This document shows, piece by piece, positions 34,166 to 45,089 of a DNA stretch of 64,000 nt. The notes under the pieces are model-generated. The model was not told where the DNA came from and did no database searches. It saw nothing but the letters and a program-made list of their open reading frames with translations. This DNA comes from Eublepharis macularius (taxonomy: Eukaryota; Chordata; Lepidosauria; Squamata; Eublepharidae), in contig NC_072797.1 of assembly GCF_028583425.1 (NCBI RefSeq), positions 20,122,001 to 20,186,000 on the forward strand. Reading direction: 5' to 3'. Position 1 is the stretch's first letter; the number at the start of each line of letters is the position of its first letter. The translations under genes were made by a program, and so were the position numbers.

Positions 34166-34881
34166 CTTATATGGCTTTCTAAGCATTTTTGGCTCGGGGC
34201 CAACGGCTATTAGCAGAGTATATGATTGTGCTTATTAAGACTGTGGAGATCTGTCCAAGGGCCTCTAAAATACAATGAACACTGGAGAAAACTCTGTATT
34301 ATTCTGGTGAATTTAGGCATAAGAGAGATGAAATAATAAAGTTACGAGCCTATTTTAATTTGAAATTTTATGTGAAAACTTGCATGCTCAGCTGTACGCA
34401 CTCAGGCTGCTATTTGTATTGGGCACAATTAGCCAAACTTAAACTCTTTTAAAACCCATTGATACCCATGGAGGAAACTCAAGCATGTGCTTGCTTAGTT
34501 CTCCAGTCATAATCAAGACCGTCTCGTGCTCATAGATGCAAGGCATCATTTGAATGAGCAACATATGTGACTGACTCTCCCGGAGACCCAAACCAAGGTG
34601 GATTCTGGAACTTTAAAATTTATAGATCTACATGTATATTGATATTCTAAGGACGTCTCACTGGAATCCTTCTTGCATGTGAAAAAGTAATCCTTTATTG
34701 CACACCTGGTTGTGAAGGCTCAGTTGTGCACTAAAGCAACTGTCACAAAAAGCTCAAACATCTTGGGAATTATGGAAGTGAAAAAAGCCTGAGTGTGTGG
34801 CTTCCAATGTAAGCACACTTACTAGGGGGAAAAGTCTCACTTAACTCAGTAGGATTTACATCTGAGTATGCATGTTTACGG

Positions 34882-35066
34882 CCCAGGCTAGCCTTTCATC
34901 AGATCTTGGAAGCTAAGCAGGATCAGCCCTGATTAGTACTTGGATGAGAGATCCCCAAGTAAGGGTGCTATACAGAGGAAGGCAAGGGCAATCTACCTCT
35001 GAAAGTCTTCTGTCTTGAAAACCCCAACAGGGGCTGCCATAAGTCTCCTGCAACTTGACGAGTCTT
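34882..35066 (+). repeat. 5S rRNA-derived SINE
   Basis: GGAAGCTAAGCAGGATCAGC, then GATTAGTACTTGGATGAGAG, matches the internal promoter region of vertebrate 5S rRNA (box A to box C). A non-5S body follows: CAGAGGAAGGCAAGGGCAAT and AAAACCCCAACAGGGGCTGC, ending CAACTTGACG. Other copies: 52650-52860 and the split copy 55300-56085. Confidence 0.88.
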
Positions 35067-35335
35067 AGTTGTGGGTTTTCCGGGCTGTATTGCCGTGGTC
35101 TTGGCATTGTAGTTCCTGACGTTTCGCCAGCAGCTGTGGCTGGCATCTTCAGAGGTGTAGCACCAAAAGACAGAGATCTCTCAGTGTCCTCTGTCTTTTG
35201 GTGCTACACCTCTGAAGATGCCAGCCACAGCTGCTGGCGAAACGTCAGGAACTACAATGCCAAGACCACGGCAATACAGCCCGGAAAACCCACAACAACC
35301 ATCGTTCTCCGGCCGTGAAAGCCTTCGACAATACA
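35067..35335. mobile_element. Penelope-like terminal repeats as a near-perfect palindrome, 12-bp target duplication
   Basis: TTGACGAGTCTT flanks it at 35055-35066 and 35336-35347. The arms (about 110 bp, meeting near 35185) are almost perfect reverse complements, reading GGGTTTTCCGGGCTGTATTG one way and the reverse the other. Same tail as the coding element at 60819-61906. The plus-strand arm carries CTGAAGA (35212-35218), a six-base stem (35220-35225 with 35233-35238) and GAAA (35239-35242). Confidence 0.9.
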
Positions 35336-36084
35336 TTGACGAGTCTTTCTACCACCATGCATGTCAAGGATTGCCCTTCATGCATTGCTAATTGCAGGAC
35401 TAAAGGACAATTTACATTAGCACGTGTTGCTGGGCACATGATGTGGCCCTGCCCGCAAAGCCTTTATCTGTACATCTCCAGTGCTATCAACTGCTTTCTA
35501 GCAATTCTTGGCTCAGGCAGGAGTTGCATTTTTCAAACGTGAAGGAGCTTCTACATGGGAAAGGGTTTTTCAACATTATACGCAGCCAATATTACATCTA
35601 AATCAAACCCTTCCTTATTATGAAAGCTGTTTCTTCTGTTTTACTTTCATCTTTTTACAAGGAAATTAATTTAATACTTCCCAGCATGAAATGGAGAAAA
35701 CCAAGTGTGGAGGGATTGCTTTTGCGAGGGATTGCATTTGTGAAAAAAACAGAGGGATTGAATTTGCGAAAAAAACAGAGACCAAGATTTTACCTTGGAT
35801 ATAGTATTAGTATAGTGAGCATGGCTCACACAAGGTTTTTTTTTCCCCAGTATGACATTGAGACTGGAGGGTAATGCTTGGATTTTGACCAACCACATGA
35901 CATCATCTTCTAATTATTGATAATCAGGATTTCCTCTGCTTTGCTCTAATTTTTCCCAAACCTGGGTTAATATGACCTTTGGGGGAAAATCATGGTTAAA
36001 GCAAATTCGCATGCCATATGGGTGGGAAAAGTGCTCACTTTGGCTTGAAAAATCTGTTTTTCTACCCTCCTATTATTTTAAATT

Positions 36085-36179
36085 TTGTAACAACCAGCCT
36101 GATGAAAAATTCTCAGGAGCTTGAAAGCTTGCATAACATTTTGTATCAATTTGGTGGGTCCTGGTAAAAGGTGTATTAC
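36085..36179 (+). repeat. Penelope-like terminal-repeat fragment, another subfamily
   Basis: CCTGATGAAAAATTCTCAGG, then TTGAAAGCTTGCATAACATT and TGGTGGGTCCTGGTAAAAGG. It is cut by the hAT-type element that follows and resumes at 36568. Confidence 0.65.
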
Positions 36180-36567
36180 TAGGGTTCCCAGGTTCCTATA
36201 CTCTGCTAGCGGGGGCGGGGGGACACAACCCAGGACGTACCTATTGTGATCTCCTTGCGCATGTTCCCGGAGAGGTATGATGACATCACTTCTGGGAAGT
36301 GACATCATCATGGTGGCCACGGGTGTGCCCTGCACTTTGCATGGAGCTAATCCTGGCCCATTTGGGGCCAAATTTGGCCCAAGCAAAGCACAGGAGCATG
36401 CCTGCGGCTGGCACAATGATGTCACTTCAGAAAGTGACATCATCGTGCCCTGCTGGGAGTGTGCCTGGTGTGTGCTTTCCCAAGTTGACTGCTGGTGGCC
36501 ATCTCTGGGGGCAATGGGGCAAACCTGCGGGAGATCACTCATCACCAGTGGGCAACTGGGAAGCCTA
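36180..36567. mobile_element. hAT-type element of the TAGGGTTGCCAGGTCC family, 388 bp, exact 8-bp target duplication
   Basis: TGTATTAC at 36172-36179 and 36568-36575. Ends TAGGGTTCCCAGGTTCC and CAACTGGGAAGCCTA inverted. Interior has two mirrored TGATGACATCACTTC / GTGACATCATCATGG blocks and CATTTGGGGCCAAATTTGGC. Confidence 0.92.
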
Positions 36568-36624
36568 TGTATTACTCAGATTTTGCTTGTTTTATGAATA
36601 ATCTTGGACTAGCCATACTCTTAT

Positions 36625-36728
36625 CAGCCTAACCTACTTCAGAGGGTTGTTGTGAGGATAAAATTGAGAAGAAGAGATAATCATATATGTCACCACAGGC
36701 TCCTTTGAGAATAGGCAGGCTAAAAATG
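36625..36728 (+). repeat. MIR/CORE-like SINE fragment
   Basis: CTAACCTACTTCAGAGGGTTG and TTGTGAGGATAAAATTGAG. Confidence 0.6.
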
Positions 36729-37495
36729 TACATCATTGAGCACAGAATCAGACATAATTATACAGATAATCTTTTCCCTAGTAAGATTGCTAACCTTTTC
36801 CCTACTAATATTCTTGTGCCTTTAACAGCTGAAATCAGCAAGAGAATTTTTTCCTGATGGGGAAAATGTTTTGCCTGTTGTTCTGTCAATTATAGTGCTG
36901 TTACAGGCATTCTGACAGGGGGGAAAACTTTCTAGCCCTAGGAAAAACAAACATACATATTGAATTGCTTTCCCTTTTGCCACAGTATGTGAATCATGCC
37001 AAAGAAAGGCACATTTTGTTGATTCCTTTTGCCTTTGTGAATCCAATTCTTTTACAAAAGCTTTTGAACCAATAAGAGCGCATGGAAGTTTATGTATATA
37101 CTGTACAGTATGAATGTACGCACAGGGCAGAAATGCATGTTAGTCTTATACAAAAACAAAATGGTCAATTTTATCACTACCATACCACAAATGAGAGGAG
37201 GAAGAGAGTGTGTTTTCCTTCAGAGGCGTAGCTTAATGGTTCAGCACCCAAGCTATGCACTGGAAATCCTCAGTATTAATCTTGGCACATCAGGGAAACT
37301 TTTGTTACATTTTTCTCCCACCATTTTTCTAAGGAGCTCACATCAGTCTTCTTTATTTATGTTCCACTTTTCTGTTCAAAAAGAACATTCAAGGCAGTTA
37401 AGAGATTATAAGACATCCTAATAAAATACAAATATCAACCAGCCTATCAATAATTGATAAAACAGTCATAGGGTGGGATGGACTGGGTGGAGAAG
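36729..37495. other. intergenic, nothing recognised
   Basis: No feature seen. Confidence 0.35.
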
Positions 37496-37499
37496 CAAA

Positions 37500-37735
37500 C
37501 TTGGGCCACGTCTCAAAAATACCTCTCCACTCACGGAATGCTGGTGGCTCATTCGCATGATTTCTGGCGTCACCGTTTCCAAAACGGAGGCAGGCAGTTA
37601 TGATTCCGTCATGAAAACAGAATCATAACAGACTGCCTCCATTTTGGAAACAGTGATGTCAGAAATCGCACAAAAGAGCCGCCAGCGTCCCGTGAGTAGG
37701 GTGCTATTTTTAAGACATGGGGAAATGGCCGTGGA
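37500..37735. repeat. palindromic MITE-like element
   Basis: GTTTCCAAAACGGAGGCAGG and CTGCCTCCATTTTGGAAAC are mirrored, as are ATGATTCCGTCATGAAAACAG and its reverse. Outer words: GTCTCAAAAATACC and GCTATTTTTAAGAC. Confidence 0.65.
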
Positions 37736-37774
37736 TTGGATCTCCCAGTGAGCGACCTTCTGTTCATCCACGCC

Positions 37775-38185
37775 CTTGGTCTATTAAGGTTGGCATTGTC
37801 TACTCTGACTGGCAGCAGCTCTCCAGGGTCTCAGTTCTTACTTATCACCTATTCGGTAAAGGTACCGAGTCATTACTGACCCATGAAGGGACGTTGCATC
37901 ACGAGTCCAATGTTTTCTTGGCAGACTTTTTACGGGGTGGTTTGCCATTGCCTTCCCCAGTCATCTACCCTTTACCCCCAGGAAACTGGGTACTCATTTT
38001 ACCACCCTTGGAAGGATGGAAGGCTGAGTCAACCATGAGCGGGCTACCTGAACCTGGCTTCTACCAGGATTGAACTCAAAGCCCTACAGCACAGAGTGGT
38101 AAGCTGCAGTACTGCAGCCCAAGCTCTGCTCACGACCTGAGTTCGATCCTGGCAGAAGCCAGGTTCAGGTAGCCAACTCACCTCC
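37775..38185 (-). repeat. SINE fragments, two kinds joined head to head
   Basis: 37775-37850 is a piece of the 7505-7735 family (CTGACTGGCAGCAGCTCTCC). From 37851, GGTAAAGGTACCGAGTC, GGGGTGGTTTGCCATTGCC and GGAAGGATGGAAGGCTGAG mark another common squamate SINE. Its tRNA-like head reappears inverted at 38095-38180 (CTGAGTTCGATCCTGGCAG). Confidence 0.6.
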
Positions 38186-38189
38186 TGAG

Positions 38190-38360
38190 AAAGCCTGTTC
38201 CACTGAGGGACTGCTGTAACTGTCAGGAAGTTCTTCCTAATGTTTAGCTGAAAACTCTTTTGATTTAATTTTAACCCATTGGTTCTGGTCTGAGGAGGAA
38301 GTTTGAACAGGGTCTGTAAAAATGAAGACCATCTGTGGGTGGACACCTAAAGAACAGATC
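38190..38360 (-). repeat. CR1-like LINE 3' end
   Basis: AGGAAGTTCTTCCTAATGTT and TTTAACCCATTGGTTCTGGT are the conserved words near CR1 3' ends. They read as FQLNIRKNFL on the minus strand. Confidence 0.6.
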
Positions 38361-38399
38361 TGTCTTTCTGTCCACCATCTATCTCAGCACTGGAACGCA

Positions 38400-38930
38400 T
38401 GAAATAAGGACAGAGTGCCTCTGAGCTCATGAAAAACAGTTTGCCTTCATGACCGAGTACCTAACCCATCACACACCGTTTCTAGGATAGCTAAAAGGTC
38501 TTCCAGGTCAGAAGACGGGATCCATGCCAAGCTAAGACACAGCACTTCTAATTTTAGAATTAAAGCAACGGGCAGAGAGTGAAGGAAGAACAAGTTGTGG
38601 GGGAGTCAGCAGGGGTTGCGCCATATGTCTTCTTAAACAGGTGACAGAAAATCACATGACCATCCCAGGCAACATGTCATTATAGCTTGTCTGTATGTGT
38701 GGGTCTTGAATAAGTAAAATGGAATAGGAACCAGGGAGAGTCTGTGAGAGTATTTGTGGGTACGTGCCTTTGAGCAGAAGACAGTAGGGTAATTTTACAT
38801 CTGCAATCCTTTGTGCAGAAGGGGGAGGGCATTGGCGGGACTGGAAGCAGCACACTAATCCTACAAGGGACAGGAGTAGGTGGAAGAATTAATATACAAG
38901 AAATATTAATATACAAGAAATATGAGAACC
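38400..38930. other. intergenic, nothing recognised
   Basis: No feature seen apart from a short direct duplication of AATATTAATATACAAGAAAT near 38900. Confidence 0.35.
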
Positions 38931-38931
38931 A

Positions 38932-39250
38932 GCATGGTGTAGCGATTACAGCATTGGATTAGGCCCAGGTTCAAACTCTTGCTTGCCATGAAACTCAGAG
39001 TCTCTGCACACAAGACATCTTACATGGGACATTCAAGCGACTTACTTTCTGTGTGGTCTTATACTCAAGTGCACTCTGTCTCCCTAACAGTGCACGTGTA
39101 TCCACAATGGAAGATCAAGTGTAAGATCTGTCACCTGAGCATCCCTGTTTAAGATGTCTAGTGTAGAGAGACTCTTACTAGGTGTCCTTGGGCCAGTCTT
39201 CTCTCCCACCCTAACATACCTCAGAGGATTGTTGTGAGGATAAAATGGAG
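38932..39250 (+). repeat. MIR/CORE-like SINE with a short TIR element inside
   Basis: Head GCATGGTGTAGCGATTACAG, B box CCCAGGTTCAAACTC, core CTTGGGCCAGTCTTCTC and TTGTGAGGATAAAATGGAG. The 39000-39172 interval (ACACAAGACATCTTAC... AAGATGTCTAGTGTAGAG) is an inserted relative of 21090-21525. Confidence 0.75.
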
Positions 39251-39504
39251 GAGACAAGAATCATGTATGCAAATACAATATTTGAAGGGAGCCCTTTCAA
39301 GACCGTGCGTGATAGAAGTCGCAAGCTCAGGAGGGCAACCATGCTTCTTGGAAAGCTATTAAATGTAGCACCTGGAAATGTCTGTTTTCATTTCATCGGG
39401 AGAAGAACACGTTTATTTGCAGTGAGTATTGGCTAGTCTGTAATGTTCATTGAGGCATTTTTTTCAGGTAACCAAAGAGGTTGAAAAAAGACCTTGTGTG
39501 CAGG

Positions 39505-39795
39505 TAATAATAGTAGTAGTTTATATACTGCTCTTCTAGACAAAGTGGTGTCCCACTCAGAGTGGTGAACCAGGTCCGTGATTGGAAGACTTGCTTCCTG
39601 CAGTTTATCCTCACAACAGCCCTGCGAAGTAGGTTAGGGTGGGAGAGAATGACTGGCCCACAATATACCCACAATACAGGTGGGGAGCTGGGGCTGAGAG
39701 GAGCAGCTTATCCAAGGCCACCTGCAGAGTTCATGGCAGTAGTGGGAGTCGAATTAGCAGAATGCTGATTCACAACCTAACCACTTTACTATCAA
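39505..39795 (-). repeat. MIR/CORE-like SINE
   Basis: TTTATATACTGCTCTTCTAG, TTTATCCTCACAACAGCCC, TATCCAAGGCCACCTGCAG and the head CACAACCTAACCACTTTAC. Confidence 0.75.
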
Positions 39796-40102
39796 GGTCA
39801 ATATCCAAAAAGCTAAAATGGTATTAAATCACAGAAACTTTAATCAATTATAATTGTACCTGGTCATAGGAAGGTGCCTGTAAATATGTTACACCTCCAT
39901 GTATATAACTGCAATTATTTTTAAAAAATTGTACTAGGGGAATGTACTTATATATGAAACCGAAGTTAATACATTTTAATGCAATGTTTTAAAAATTATT
40001 TATAATTTATAAACCTCTTTGGTTACTTGGTACTTCTGGGTTGAAACTTCACCCCCTTTTCCATTTTTGCTGAAGGTATATTTCCATCCTGTTTTTCTTC
40101 CC

Positions 40103-40679
40103 AGTATACTCAATGAGCTTAAACTGGAAGATTAGCCTCCTGTTTTATCCTCGCAAAAACCCTAGGTAGGAAAGAATGACTGGCCAATGAAGAAAAGAAA
40201 TACTTTTCATGGGCTCAGAGGCACTCTCTTATTTCATATCTTCCAGTGCTGAGAGAGATGGTGGACAGAAAGATAGAAACTCTTGGTATACTCTCAGTAT
40301 AATCAGTGAGCTTAGACTGGAAGACTGGCTTCTTCCATTTTATCCTCACAACAGCCTTCAAGTAGGTTAGGGTTGGAGAGAAAGACTGGCCCATAAAAGA
40401 AAAGCACTTTTCATGGGCTCAGAGACACTCTCTAATTTCATATCTTCCAGCGCTTAGAGAGATGATGGATAGAATTATAGTAACTCTCAGTATACTCTCA
40501 GTATACTCAATGAGCTCAGACTGGAAGACTGGCTTCCTCCGTTTTATCCTCACAACAACCCTGTGAAGTAGGTCAGGGTGGGAGAGAACGACTTGCCCAT
40601 AAAAGAAAAGCACTTTTCATAGGCTGAGAGGCACTCTCTTATTTCGTATCTTCCCGTGCAGAAAGAGATGGTGAACAGG
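40103..40679 (+). repeat. threefold ~200-bp tandem repeat upstream of MALT1
   Basis: The words TTTTATCCTC(A/G)CA recur at about 40143, 40338 and 40541, and CAT(G/A)GGCT(C/G)AGAG at about 40208, 40416 and 40618. Each unit has AGACTGGAAGACTGGCTTCC, a SINE core piece and GAAAAGCACTTTTCAT. The unit looks like an amplified SINE-containing segment (compare 39505-39795). It ends about 250 bp before the CpG-rich promoter. Confidence 0.85.
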
Positions 40680-40919
40680 TAGTAAATATAGGATGTTAGG
40701 CTGCAATCCCAGTCTCCTGTGGGCATTTCCACTGAAAACAATGCGATTTACTCCCAAGTAGACCTGTTTCAGGCTTAATCCCCCTGTTCGAAGTGTGTAT
40801 AGGGGGAAGAATGGGGTTGCTTTGGGGTGCCTGAGGAGAAATGTTCACCATCCCAGCCCTAAGCACGCTTCCTGCAGGGGGCACCCCATTGATATTAGTG
40901 GGGTATTACCCAAGATTGA

Positions 40920-41460
40920 GCATTCCTAAGGAGGAGGAGGAGGAGGCCTCTGCTTGACGGCCTAGACCCTCACCCTCAAGAAGGCGGCCCTGAGGGGAAG
41001 ATGGCGCCTCCCCAAGGCCACCTCCGCGGGGAGCGGCTCGGGGTTGCTCAGCTGGGGCATCCCCCGCCCGCTCGGCTTCCTGAGCCAGGCCGGCGCCGCC
41101 TCCCGGCCCTCCCACGGCTCCCTTTCGGTTTCCCTGTCGACTCTTCCGCGGCCCCTGCAAGCGGGGTTGTGAGGGGGAAGCCTGCCCGGCATGGCGGGGT
41201 CTCAGCCGACCGCCCCTCTACCCCTCAGCCGCCTGCCGGAGCCGCTGCTGAGGAGACTCAGCGACCTGTTGGATCGGGCAGCGCTGGGCAGAGGCTGGAG
41301 GGACTTGGCGCAGCTGGCCGCCAGTCACGGCAGGCTCAAGCTGAGGTGAGCCGCGGAGGGGCGAGGCCGAGGGGAAAGGGCCGGGCTGGGAGAGTCGAGC
41401 GGCTTTCGGGCGCCACTGGGCTCTTCGCCGCGGCGATGGGAAGGTTTAAAGTGGACCTGG
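40920..41460 (+). promoter_or_regulatory. CpG-island promoter of MALT1
   Basis: A sharp rise in GC and CpG content against an AT-rich background, centred on the ATG at 41191. Contains GC-box-like CCCCGCCCG at about 41063. No TATA box is evident. The transcription start cannot be fixed from sequence alone. The island covers all of exon 1 and the first 100 bases of intron 1. Confidence 0.85.
41191..41345 (+). CDS. MALT1: MALT1 exon 1 (start codon, first half of death domain)
   Basis: The ATG (context CCGGCATGG) opens MAGSQPTAPLPLSRLPEPLL, then RRLSDLLDRAALGRGWRDLA and LAASHGRLKL; the donor is AG/GTGAGC. The LREPLLRRLSELLD-type helix and GRGW motif are those of the MALT1 death domain. The start is chosen because it is the first ATG in frame within the GC-rich block. 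The 51 complete codons are about 18 fewer than I expect for human before the same splice site. Confidence 0.93.
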
Positions 41461-44400
41461 CTGCGGTCCCTGTAGCTCTTGAGCAGTTGCAGGCAGAAAT
41501 TCAGCCGGCGAAGCTTTTAGCTGCCGGGGGTTAAGGAGGCACGAGAGTCCTGCCTGCAAAACATGGTCGTAATTCCGTTTATTTTTTTAAAAAACCCTCC
41601 AACATGACTGAGGAAGGAAGCTCTGACTCTCGAAAAGTTACACCCTGTTGATCTCTTAATACGCCACTGGACTCAAACCGTTCAGCGTGAATCTGTTAAA
41701 TTAACTTTGTTTAAAAGAGTTCACTACCACCTCTCTGGCTTGTGATTTCCCATTCATCACAGGTATTAAGTATGCGCTTTGCTCCTGTTACAGATGTTAA
41801 CTAGTTTGAAGTATCTGCTGAATGGTCTATGCATCTTTTTTGGGTGCATCATAGAGGTGTTGGTCTGCAGTAGAAAAGCAGGATTTGAGTCCAGTGGCAC
41901 CATAGAGACCAACATGGTTTTCAGTGTATACACTTTTGAGAGTCTGAGCTCCCTTCTTCAGATACAAGTAGGAATGGAAATCCATGAACCTTTATATCCC
42001 TTTATTATATACTCTTGACTGAGATATAAAGACTCCGAGATCTCCATTCCTCCCTGTATCTGACGAAGGAAACTCTGACTCTTGAAATCTACCCTGAAAA
42101 CCTTGTTGCTCTCTAAGGTGCCACTGGACTCAAATCCTGCTGTATCTTTGTTGTTGTTAATTTTAAAAGTGTGTTTCATCTTCCTACTTTCTGTTGATTC
42201 TTATTTATATTTCCGTGCCCTTTATAACAACAACAAAGTTTATTAGCCAGAGGCCATCACATTCTTGAAATCACCGTGCCCTTTATATGAAGTGACTGCC
42301 CAGTGAGGATCCACTCATTGCATCTGAAGAAGCGGGCTCTAGTCCACAAAAGTTTATGCTAGAATAGAAATGTGTTAGTCTTTCAGGTACCACAAGATTG
42401 CTGGCTATTTGTTTTTTTAGTGCAACAGACTAATATGGCTACTTCTCTGGAAGCTTATTATACAAACTAGGAAATACTTTGCAGAGTGTTTTCATTGTTC
42501 TCCAGGCTTGGTCCTATGCATTCATCATACCTTGGAAGGAAGTCCCTCTATGTCCAGAGGAGTGTATTCCTGTGTTGGTGTGTGCATAGGTGGGGTTGCA
42601 GACTTGCCTTCCCTGTAACTCTTTAAAATGGTTAATGTTTCTGAAGTGGAGAGATATTGGGGAGGATATCCAGGCACATAGTCCAGCTTGACTTCCTGAC
42701 ATGTTTTAGGTGAGTAGATGTGTTGGTCTGCAGTTGAAGAGCAAAATCCGGGTCCAGTAGCACCTTAAAGACCAACTAGATTGCCAGTTTGCTCCTCATA
42801 CCTTGGAAACCTAGTTTTTCTTTTAAGGTGCTATTGGACCTGGATCTTGCTTTTTGCCTAAAATGTGGGAGATGATTCACTGGAACTGCCGAAGAGGTGA
42901 AATGATGCATTGGTCCATAGCAAAATGCATCTAATAATGTTTATTAAGACCAACCCCCCCCCCCCAACACAACACTATTGTAAGATTTTGTATTCTCCAG
43001 AACTGTTTATCTGGGTGGACGGGTAGGGGGCTTTCCCTTTCCCTGTGAGTAATTGCAGGTGCCCCTCTGTTTACTTCATTTATCTTGCTGGTGTAATTTT
43101 GCTAAACAGAATCAAGAAGTTGCTTAGGAGGAACTTTTTTGTACAAATAGTTGCAAAGCCCAGAATTGTGTACTTGGCTTAGTGGTTGTTCTTGATAAAA
43201 GAAGCCTTTTTGAAAGCTGTTGCTGAGAGAGAATTGGGTTTTATTTCAGTAATTGGTCATGATTATTAATATAAAAATGGACTTCCTAACTTTTTTTTCT
43301 CTAAAATATTATGATTCTTTACAGTCCTCAGGAATTGGAACAGTGTTCTCTCCAAGTACTGGAGCCGGACGGAAGTCCCAGCAGGAGTCTCCTTCAACTG
43401 TTGGGCGAAAAAGGCTGTACTGTGTTGGAAATCAGAGAACTGCTACAGGCCCTAGAACACAGCGAGGCTCTTCAATGTCTCGGCCCTTCAAGTTAGTTTT
43501 GAGTTTTCATAATAAACCACTTCTCTGTGTCTTTTGCTGAACATTCTCTTTAAGATGGGACTGTTTGACGTTTGCTGCATGAAGGAGTCAGTGTGGTGTT
43601 AGTGGGCAGAGTATCAGACCTAGGCTCTGAAAGACCCAAGTTCGAATCCCCACTCTGCCAGACCTTGGGCCAGTCACTCTCAGCCTAACCTATCTCCACA
43701 TGGTTGTGGTTCTGAGGGTAAAACTGGGGAGGGGGAAATGATGGGTGCCACTTTGGGTCCTCGCTATTCAAGCAGAATAAATACATAAAAAGCAGCCTAG
43801 CTTCGTTTGTAACTATGAAACAAAAAAAGATGAAGGGGCTTGAAGCAGTACTGACATGGAAGGAGGATCAACTGGCCGGTTTTCTCTTTCCCTTGTCTGA
43901 AGCTTTAGTGCATTTGCAGGTTAAAATACTTTGTGCACATTGTTTCCATATTGGAGATGTGGGCTGACAGAAGATCGCCTGCTTAAGGTTGTCTCCTGGC
44001 AGAGATGAGATTTGAACCAGGGACCTCTTGGATTGCGATGCTTTACATGTTCCTAAGATATCCTAAGAATGGGGAAGTAGTGTTCAGTATGATTTTTCAG
44101 CTGATTGATGGGGGGGGGGGGTGGGCTGTAAAGCTCTGTGGCTGACGTGTGTGAGCTGCTGTAGCATAGTGGTTAAGTGGTTGGGCTTTGAATCAGCACT
44201 CTGCTGGTTTGAATCCCACTATTGCCATGAGCTCAGTAGGTGGCCTTGGGTAAGCCATTCCTTTCAGCCCCAGCTGTATTGCAGGGATAATAATACTCTG
44301 ACCTTGTTCATCGCTCTGAGTGGGGCACTGATCTTTCTAGAAGAGTGGCATATAAGAGCAGTTAGTATTTTTGCACCTGAGGCATCAGGAGTAATGGGCT

Positions 44401-45051
44401 CAAGTCCTTGAAAGTTTATGCTAGTGAAAAGTGTTAGTCTTCAGGGCGGCACAAGACTCCTTTTTACATTTTTATAGGGGATACCAGGACACGGGAGACC
44501 TTTCCCACTGGAGACATTCTCCCCATCTAGGATTCTCCCAAGTTCTTGAGGGCTGGAACTGGCTAATTTCCCCAGTCCTGCTTTCTTTTTTCAATGGATA
44601 TTCTACTGTTCTCTACACACTGCCTCCCCAACAACATTCTGTCCCAACAGGCTGGGATATTTGGGGGGGGGGGTTCCCCTTTGATTAATTTACTGGGTGA
44701 GTTGTCTTAGTTTTTTGTATTTTAAGATGTTGGTTATTATTATATTACAATTTGCAAAGTCATATGTTTCTGCATACCTGGGGAGTTCCTTAAGTAGCTC
44801 AGCGCTACCTTGGCAGTGGGTAGTGCTGAGCTGCTGTCGTTTCCACACAAGAGCCCGTCAGTTTAACATTAGGTACAATGACGATGAGTGGATGACAGCT
44901 TTATCAGTTCCAACAAGGGGACTGGACTGACATTGGGAACAGTCAGAGTAGAGTGGGCTGAAACTTGGGGGGGGAGGGTGGTATCTGCTGTCATGATCAG
45001 AGACAATCTGCACACCTCTTGACTAGTACTTCATTGTTACAAGTGAATGAG

Positions 45052-45089
<38 letters not shown>

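Noticed and set aside
34905..34960. A 5S rRNA gene
   Set aside because: Only the promoter part resembles 5S; the rest is a SINE body.
41001..41534. A 177-codon frame across the MALT1 promoter
   Set aside because: It overlaps exon 1 in another frame and is a GC-content artefact; the MALT1 frame from 41191 matches the known protein.
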